Assembly (NCBI GenBank): GCA_028710415.1
Contig: JAQTUE010000001.1
Location: 310,001-374,000, forward strand
Length of the DNA: 64,000 nucleotides
Direction of reading: 5' to 3'
Source of the DNA: Paludibacter sp.
GTDB lineage: Bacteria; Bacteroidota; Bacteroidia; Bacteroidales; Paludibacteraceae
Of the stretch, positions 60,295-64,000 are shown in pieces. The notes below the pieces were generated by a model. That model was not told the origin of the DNA. It saw only the letters and a program-made list of their open reading frames with translations, and did not search any database. Made by a program: the position numbers and the translations under genes. Each line of letters starts with the position of its first letter. Within the stretch, counting starts at the first letter, position 1.

Positions 60295-61653
60295 ATGAAT
60301 AAAATTGAATCTTTTTTTGTGACGAAAGTTGGTATTTCTTTCTTTAAAGTATTTTCATTGTTACTTACACTCTTTTTCTTGTGGGGGTTTACATTTGGGT
60401 TGTTTGATGTGTTGAATAAACATTATCAAGAACTAATAATGACCAATTCATCAAAATATGCTTTTGTACTATTGACTTATTATGCAGGATACTTTTTAAT
60501 GCCAATTCCTGCAAGTCTCTTTGCTGAACGTTATGGATATAAAAATGGGATCGTTCTTGGATTAATGTTATATGCTTTGGGAGCCTTTATGTTTTTTCCA
60601 ACTTCTGAGTTTCATTCTTTTCCTCTGTTTCTTTTTTCATTATTCTCAATTGCGTTGGGTATGGCTGCACTCGAAACAGTTGTCAATCCATATACTACCC
60701 TGGTAGGGAAAGCTAAATACTCAACATTTCGTATTACCCTGGGGCAATCATTTACCTCATTAGGTTGGTTGTTTGGACCATTTGTTGGTGCACGCATACT
60801 TTTTGATGTTCGAAAACAGATTACAACCGTTGATACCAATGAATTTGCATCAATGGCAGTGCCCTATGTTGGAATCGGGATTTTAGTATTATTGATTGCA
60901 ATACTAATATTAATTTCAGATTTACCGAATATACAGGATGAAAAATTAAAATCTCTAACCCTTAAAAAGCCGGAACGAAAAAGTATTTCTATCTATAAGA
61001 GAAGCTATTTTATGTCTGCAGTTGTCGCCATGTTTTTTTATATGGCTGCCAAAATAGCTATTTTTGGTTTTTATACCGTGTATCTGGTTGATTTGTTTAA
61101 GAGTATGAGCAATCACCCCGTGATAGGAAATGGTGCCTTGTTGAATATCCTACATTTTGTTGGCGGTAACAATGTATTGAATGATAGCTTGTATCAATCA
61201 GTTGCAACGACTCTTTTTATTTTTGTAGGGATGGGAATGTATACGATTGGTCGATTTATAGGGAGTTTCATTTTGATTAAATTTAATCCGAATGTGTTGC
61301 TGATACTTTCATCGGTTTGTTCGCTGTTCTTCTCATTGATCCTCTGGATGGATTTGGGCATAATCTCTTTTGTAGCATTATGTCTGTTAAGTCTTTCCAT
61401 CAGCACTATGTTTCCAATCATTTTTTCATTGGGAATCCGCAAAATGGGATACAAAACAAAACGCGCTTCTGCACATATTATCATGGCAATTGTAGGTGGA
61501 GCTATTTATCCTGTATTGGTCGGTATGCTGCCGGCAATTGATCCGGTCAGAATTGGCCTGTCTGTACTACTTGTCTCGTTTTTAGTGACCTTAAGGTTTG
61601 GTTATAAAGGATATAAAATTAATGATAAAACGAGATCGGAATTAAATCTTTGA
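60295..61653 (+). CDS. FucP-like sugar:proton symporter (MFS)
   Basis: 452 residues with twelve membrane helices. The N-terminal half reads FFLWGFTFGLFDVLNKHYQE, then AYYAGYF-type LLTYYAGYFLMPIPASLFAERYGYKNGIVLGL, and ALGMAALETVVNPYTTLVG with FNALGPLLG-like SFTSLGWLFGPFVGA: the FucP/glucose-galactose transporter branch. The conserved NP in the fourth helix block (VVNPY) supports sugar transport. The exact sugar is not determinable. Single gene with its own promoter. Confidence 0.9.
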   Translation: MNKIESFFVTKVGISFFKVFSLLLTLFFLWGFTFGLFDVLNKHYQELIMTNSSKYAFVLLTYYAGYFLMPIPASLFAERYGYKNGIVLGLMLYALGAFMFFPTSEFHSFPLFLFSLFSIALGMAALETVVNPYTTLVGKAKYSTFRITLGQSFTSLGWLFGPFVGARILFDVRKQITTVDTNEFASMAVPYVGIGILVLLIAILILISDLPNIQDEKLKSLTLKKPERKSISIYKRSYFMSAVVAMFFYMAAKIAIFGFYTVYLVDLFKSMSNHPVIGNGALLNILHFVGGNNVLNDSLYQSVATTLFIFVGMGMYTIGRFIGSFILIKFNPNVLLILSSVCSLFFSLILWMDLGIISFVALCLLSLSISTMFPIIFSLGIRKMGYKTKRASAHIIMAIVGGAIYPVLVGMLPAIDPVRIGLSVLLVSFLVTLRFGYKGYKINDKTRSELNL

Positions 61654-61742
61654 TTCAAAGATTTATATTAATATTTCGAATCCCATACAATCAATATATT
61701 TCAGACAGTTTGCTTTAAAATAACCTTTTAGAATTGAAATCT

Positions 61743-61922
61743 ATGATATACTTATTAATCTCAATCTTTGGTGTGTTATCAATCATTACATTAAAGATGT
61801 ACCTCTCAATTTGTGATACAAAAAAATACCGTACTTTAAAAATAGGGTCTCTATTTATTATCTCAATAGGAGTTTTTATTCTTATTTCTTCCTATCTGTT
61901 GCAGTCAAAGATTTTCGATTAA
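61743..61922 (+). CDS. Small two-helix membrane protein
   Basis: 59 residues from the ATG giving MIYLLISIFGVL. A TTG three codons earlier is in frame. Two hydrophobic helices (about 2-20 and 36-53) are separated by a short polar loop with KKYRTLK. No family recognised. It lies 90 bases after the sugar transporter on the same strand and could be co-transcribed. It has proper membrane-protein character, but its shortness leaves doubt. Confidence 0.45.
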   Translation: MIYLLISIFGVLSIITLKMYLSICDTKKYRTLKIGSLFIISIGVFILISSYLLQSKIFD

Positions 61923-62210
61923 ATTTACAGGTTTTCCTTTGATGTCTCATTCTTAAATGTTACCGTTAGCTGCTTCAATAAAACTGTTAGTAAAATAAAC
62001 TTAAGATTCACGTTAATAATATATTATAAACTGACAGTACCGTTTGGTGATAACTTTTCCTGCCTCATTCCGTTTGTCTTAGTACGATGAACAGCCAGAC
62101 GTACCTTGAACCCTGATTTATCATTTATCCTGAAAATACCCTTGCATTTATAATATCTTTATCAATGCTGTTTCCAATATGTTGTAATCGGTTTTTCTAT
62201 ATTAATCAAA

Positions 62211-62318
62211 TCCAACTTGTTGGAGTTTTAATCCGAATAAAATATATATAAAAAGAATCCGTAAACATTCACTGGATCAGCGAAACTTCCTTCAAGTCGG
62301 AATGTACCATCAGTGTTC
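62211..62318. repeat. REP-like palindromes, shared families
   Basis: TCCAAC-TT-GTTGGA (62211-62224), AATCCG words, and 62275-62318, which is the reverse complement of 39194-39237 at 42 of 44 positions. The gap 61923-62549 holds nothing else that I recognise. Confidence 0.75.
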
Positions 62319-62549
62319 AATTCTTATAAGAAATAGGTCATTCTATCTTTTCCGGTACTTACTATAAACCCAATGTGAAAAAGAAACAGGGAAGCTAATA
62401 TTGAAATAAGAAGGAAACAACATCAGGTTTCCTTAGTTTTCGGAACAAAAATAACAATTCTCCGCAAGTTTTTATACCTGTGGGGGATTTTCATTTTATT
62501 CCGGGAATCCTGTTTGCAAATCAACTGATGATCAGTCCTACCGGTGATC

Positions 62550-63374
62550 TCATGTCCTGTTGCTGCTTTCAGCCCATGCTGGCAATACAACCGGATTTAC
62601 CGGCTGTTCCAATAAACTGTCGACAGGCCTGCTCATTTGCTTTAATATAAAGTGTGGAGCAAGGCGGCTCATAATCCGTAACAGATTGGACTGCCCGGGG
62701 CGAATCTCAAGAGTATCCGTACTGAAACCCCTGATGGCGAACTTTACCATTTTATCTACTTCCATGGGTGTCGCACCCCTCAAGTCCTCCATACTGAATG
62801 CGTTTTGTAGTTTCGTGTTGGTCAGGGGTGGCATCAACTCAAATACCTCGACATTCGTATTCTTGAGCTGGATACGCAGTGCCTGGGTGTAAAAATGAAT
62901 CCCTGCCTTGGTGGCGCTGTATACGGGAGATATAGCGAATGGTACAAATGCGAGTCCGGAGGATATATTGACGATGGCAGCATGCTTTTTTGTCTTTAAA
63001 TAGGGCAGGAACTGATTGACCATACGTACAGGCCCCGACAGGTTAATGACAATCTCCTGGTTGATATTCTCCAGATCCAGGGAGGAGTCATGCAGGTTCA
63101 TTTTGCGCATAATCCCTGCATTATTGATCAATACGTTCAGTCCCGGAAATTCTCGGGTGACATCGTCATAAAGGCTTTTGATGTCATCTGGTTTGGCGGC
63201 ATCGCTTTGGAAAATTTGTATCTCAGGATATTTTGTCTTTACTTCATCAAGCTTTGATAGGTTTCTGCCCGTAATTATGACCGTATTACCCAGGGTCAAT
63301 AATTGTTTGGCTAATTCGAAGCCTATTCCGTTGGATCCGCCGGTAATTAGTATAGTGTTTTCTGATAGTTTCAT
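62550..63374 (-). CDS. Short-chain dehydrogenase/reductase
   Basis: 274 residues, classical SDR. Cofactor loop TGGSNGIG (11-18), NNAG (84-87), catalytic Ser in NISSG (138/139), Tyr152 and Lys156 in YSATK. The C-terminal region (LMPPLTNTKLQNAFSMEDLRGATPMEVDKMVKFAIRGF) resembles the DltE-type SDRs of Bacteroidetes and Firmicutes, of uncertain substrate. Stands alone on the minus strand between the transporter and the edge gene. Confidence 0.92.
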   Translation of the reverse strand: MKLSENTILITGGSNGIGFELAKQLLTLGNTVIITGRNLSKLDEVKTKYPEIQIFQSDAAKPDDIKSLYDDVTREFPGLNVLINNAGIMRKMNLHDSSLDLENINQEIVINLSGPVRMVNQFLPYLKTKKHAAIVNISSGLAFVPFAISPVYSATKAGIHFYTQALRIQLKNTNVEVFELMPPLTNTKLQNAFSMEDLRGATPMEVDKMVKFAIRGFSTDTLEIRPGQSNLLRIMSRLAPHFILKQMSRPVDSLLEQPVNPVVLPAWAESSNRT

Positions 63375-63577
63375 ACATCATAGTGTTAGGATTTTTTACT
63401 CCGTACATTGCATTTTAGTGAAATGCAATGTAAGTAACAAACTAATTCCTAGAAAGTTTAGACCCGTGTGGAATCCTGTTTAAGCATCTTTTAGACGGTG
63501 TGATATAGAACTCAATGAGCATGATTATATCTTTCAACCCGAACCACTAAAATGGAACTGCAATAACCCTAAAACAA

Positions 63578-63610
63578 AAAAAAAGCAAGTCGCTCGGGCT
63601 TGCTTTTTTT
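63578..63610. terminator. Bidirectional terminator
   Basis: AAAAAAAGCAAG (63578-63589) and CTTGCTTTTTTT (63599-63610), 12-bp stem with a 9-base loop. It follows the minus-strand edge gene by six bases and faces the other direction as well. Confidence 0.85.
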
Positions 63611-63615
63611 GAAGA

Positions 63616-64000
63616 TTAATATAAAACTTTTACTTCATCAATATGGGTTTCGAGAATCTTTAATTTCCCGAATGACCAGAAAATAAAGTCCAGTTTCTTT
63701 ATTACTGAAAGATTGTTCCCTTTAAATTTTTCGTCAAATAACTTTAAGGTTACCGGCAATAAATTCCCTTCAATTATTTCGTTAAAGTGGGTCTGCACAT
63801 TTTCGAGCTGATCAAATAAAACGTCAATGACCATTGCGAAATCCACATCCAGAGGCTCGGTAAATGAAAAGACATCACGAACCTCTTTGTCATAAATTGG
63901 TACTGTATCGTCGATGGTACACATTAATTTGGTGGCAAACGAGAAAATAATTGAATCCTTATCGTCGAAATTTTTTATTCGTTGAAGGTCTATGAATACC
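63616..64000 (-). CDS. Hypothetical protein, 5' end outside the window
   Basis: At least 128 residues. The ATG at 63924 is probably internal: the frame stays open through the window edge and codes plausible protein upstream of it (VFIDLQRIKNFDDKDSIIFSFATKLM). The visible part has FATKLMCTIDDTVPIYDKEVRDVFSF and ends with a helical region (EIIEGNLLPVTLKLFDEKFK, LDFIFWSFGKLK). Without the N-terminus I cannot assign a family. A terminator lies just after the stop. Confidence 0.75.
   Translation of the reverse strand, partial: VFIDLQRIKNFDDKDSIIFSFATKLMCTIDDTVPIYDKEVRDVFSFTEPLDVDFAMVIDVLFDQLENVQTHFNEIIEGNLLPVTLKLFDEKFKGNNLSVIKKLDFIFWSFGKLKILETHIDEVKVLY

Noticed and set aside
1..64000. CRISPR arrays and tRNA genes
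   Set aside because: Repeats seen have 7-, 9- or 11-base units without spacers; no tRNA T-loop and acceptor pairing was found.

Overview
This window is chromosomal DNA from a member of the Bacteroidetes, most likely the order Bacteroidales. Four things point there: a complete Bacteroidetes-style division and cell-wall (dcw) cluster with an FtsL-like protein, a PASTA-tailed FtsI and an unusually long MraY; the gene order dapB-lepB-WbqC; promoters of the Bacteroidetes type (TTTG, about 20 bases, TAnnTTTG) rather than -35/-10 boxes; and lipoprotein TPR regulators with a cytoplasmic DNA-binding tail. I saw no rRNA, tRNA or CRISPR.

Layout. 1-4.3 kb, minus strand: two secreted helical repeat proteins, a DUF302 protein, and a compact ArsR-controlled operon of tiny cysteine-bearing membrane proteins, an HMA-like protein and an exported thioredoxin. 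Two nearly identical 20-bp palindromes precede arsR and the operon. 4.4-13.8 kb: housekeeping genes aroB, a CoA-binding protein, dapB, lepB, WbqC, ilvE, a DUF1345 membrane protein, rimM, a conserved hypothetical, a GNAT enzyme and an acyltransferase. 13.8-15.2 kb is non-coding and repeat rich. 15.2-32.2 kb: mraZ-rsmH-ftsL-ftsI-murE-mraY-murD-ftsW-murG-murC-ftsQ-ftsA-ftsZ-yqeY, which makes lipid II and assembles the septum. MurE carries the DNPR motif of meso-diaminopimelate ligases, matching dapB upstream. 32.4-37.1 kb: a TPR/AraC-type regulator, a candidate small RNA gene and the potassium transporter kup.

37-51 kb is an accessory, repeat-laden region: a second TPR regulator, a REP-associated (Y1) transposase, the 3' part of a large FG-GAP/RHS-repeat polymorphic toxin with an AT-rich tip and an adjacent membrane protein (candidate immunity), an IS1-type transposase pseudogene, an excisionase-like HTH protein and two proteins sharing an N-terminal motif. 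51.1-59.5 kb, minus strand: a tripartite RND efflux operon (TolC-MFP-RND) followed by a LytS-like kinase and a LytTR response regulator. 60.2-64 kb: a FucP-like sugar transporter, a small membrane protein, a short-chain dehydrogenase and a gene running off the window edge.

The most unusual property of the window is between the genes. Arrays of degenerate 7-bp and 9-bp words (for example TTGATTRRG, GGAACRC, GTAAATR), arranged in a conserved module order, recur about ten times, even inside the dcw cluster, where the first array unit supplies the stop codon of murE and of murG. A roughly 170-bp foldback element occurs three times, and several families of short palindromes are dispersed through the window. 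A promoter/hairpin/terminator arrangement at 34.3-34.5 kb predicts an undescribed small RNA.
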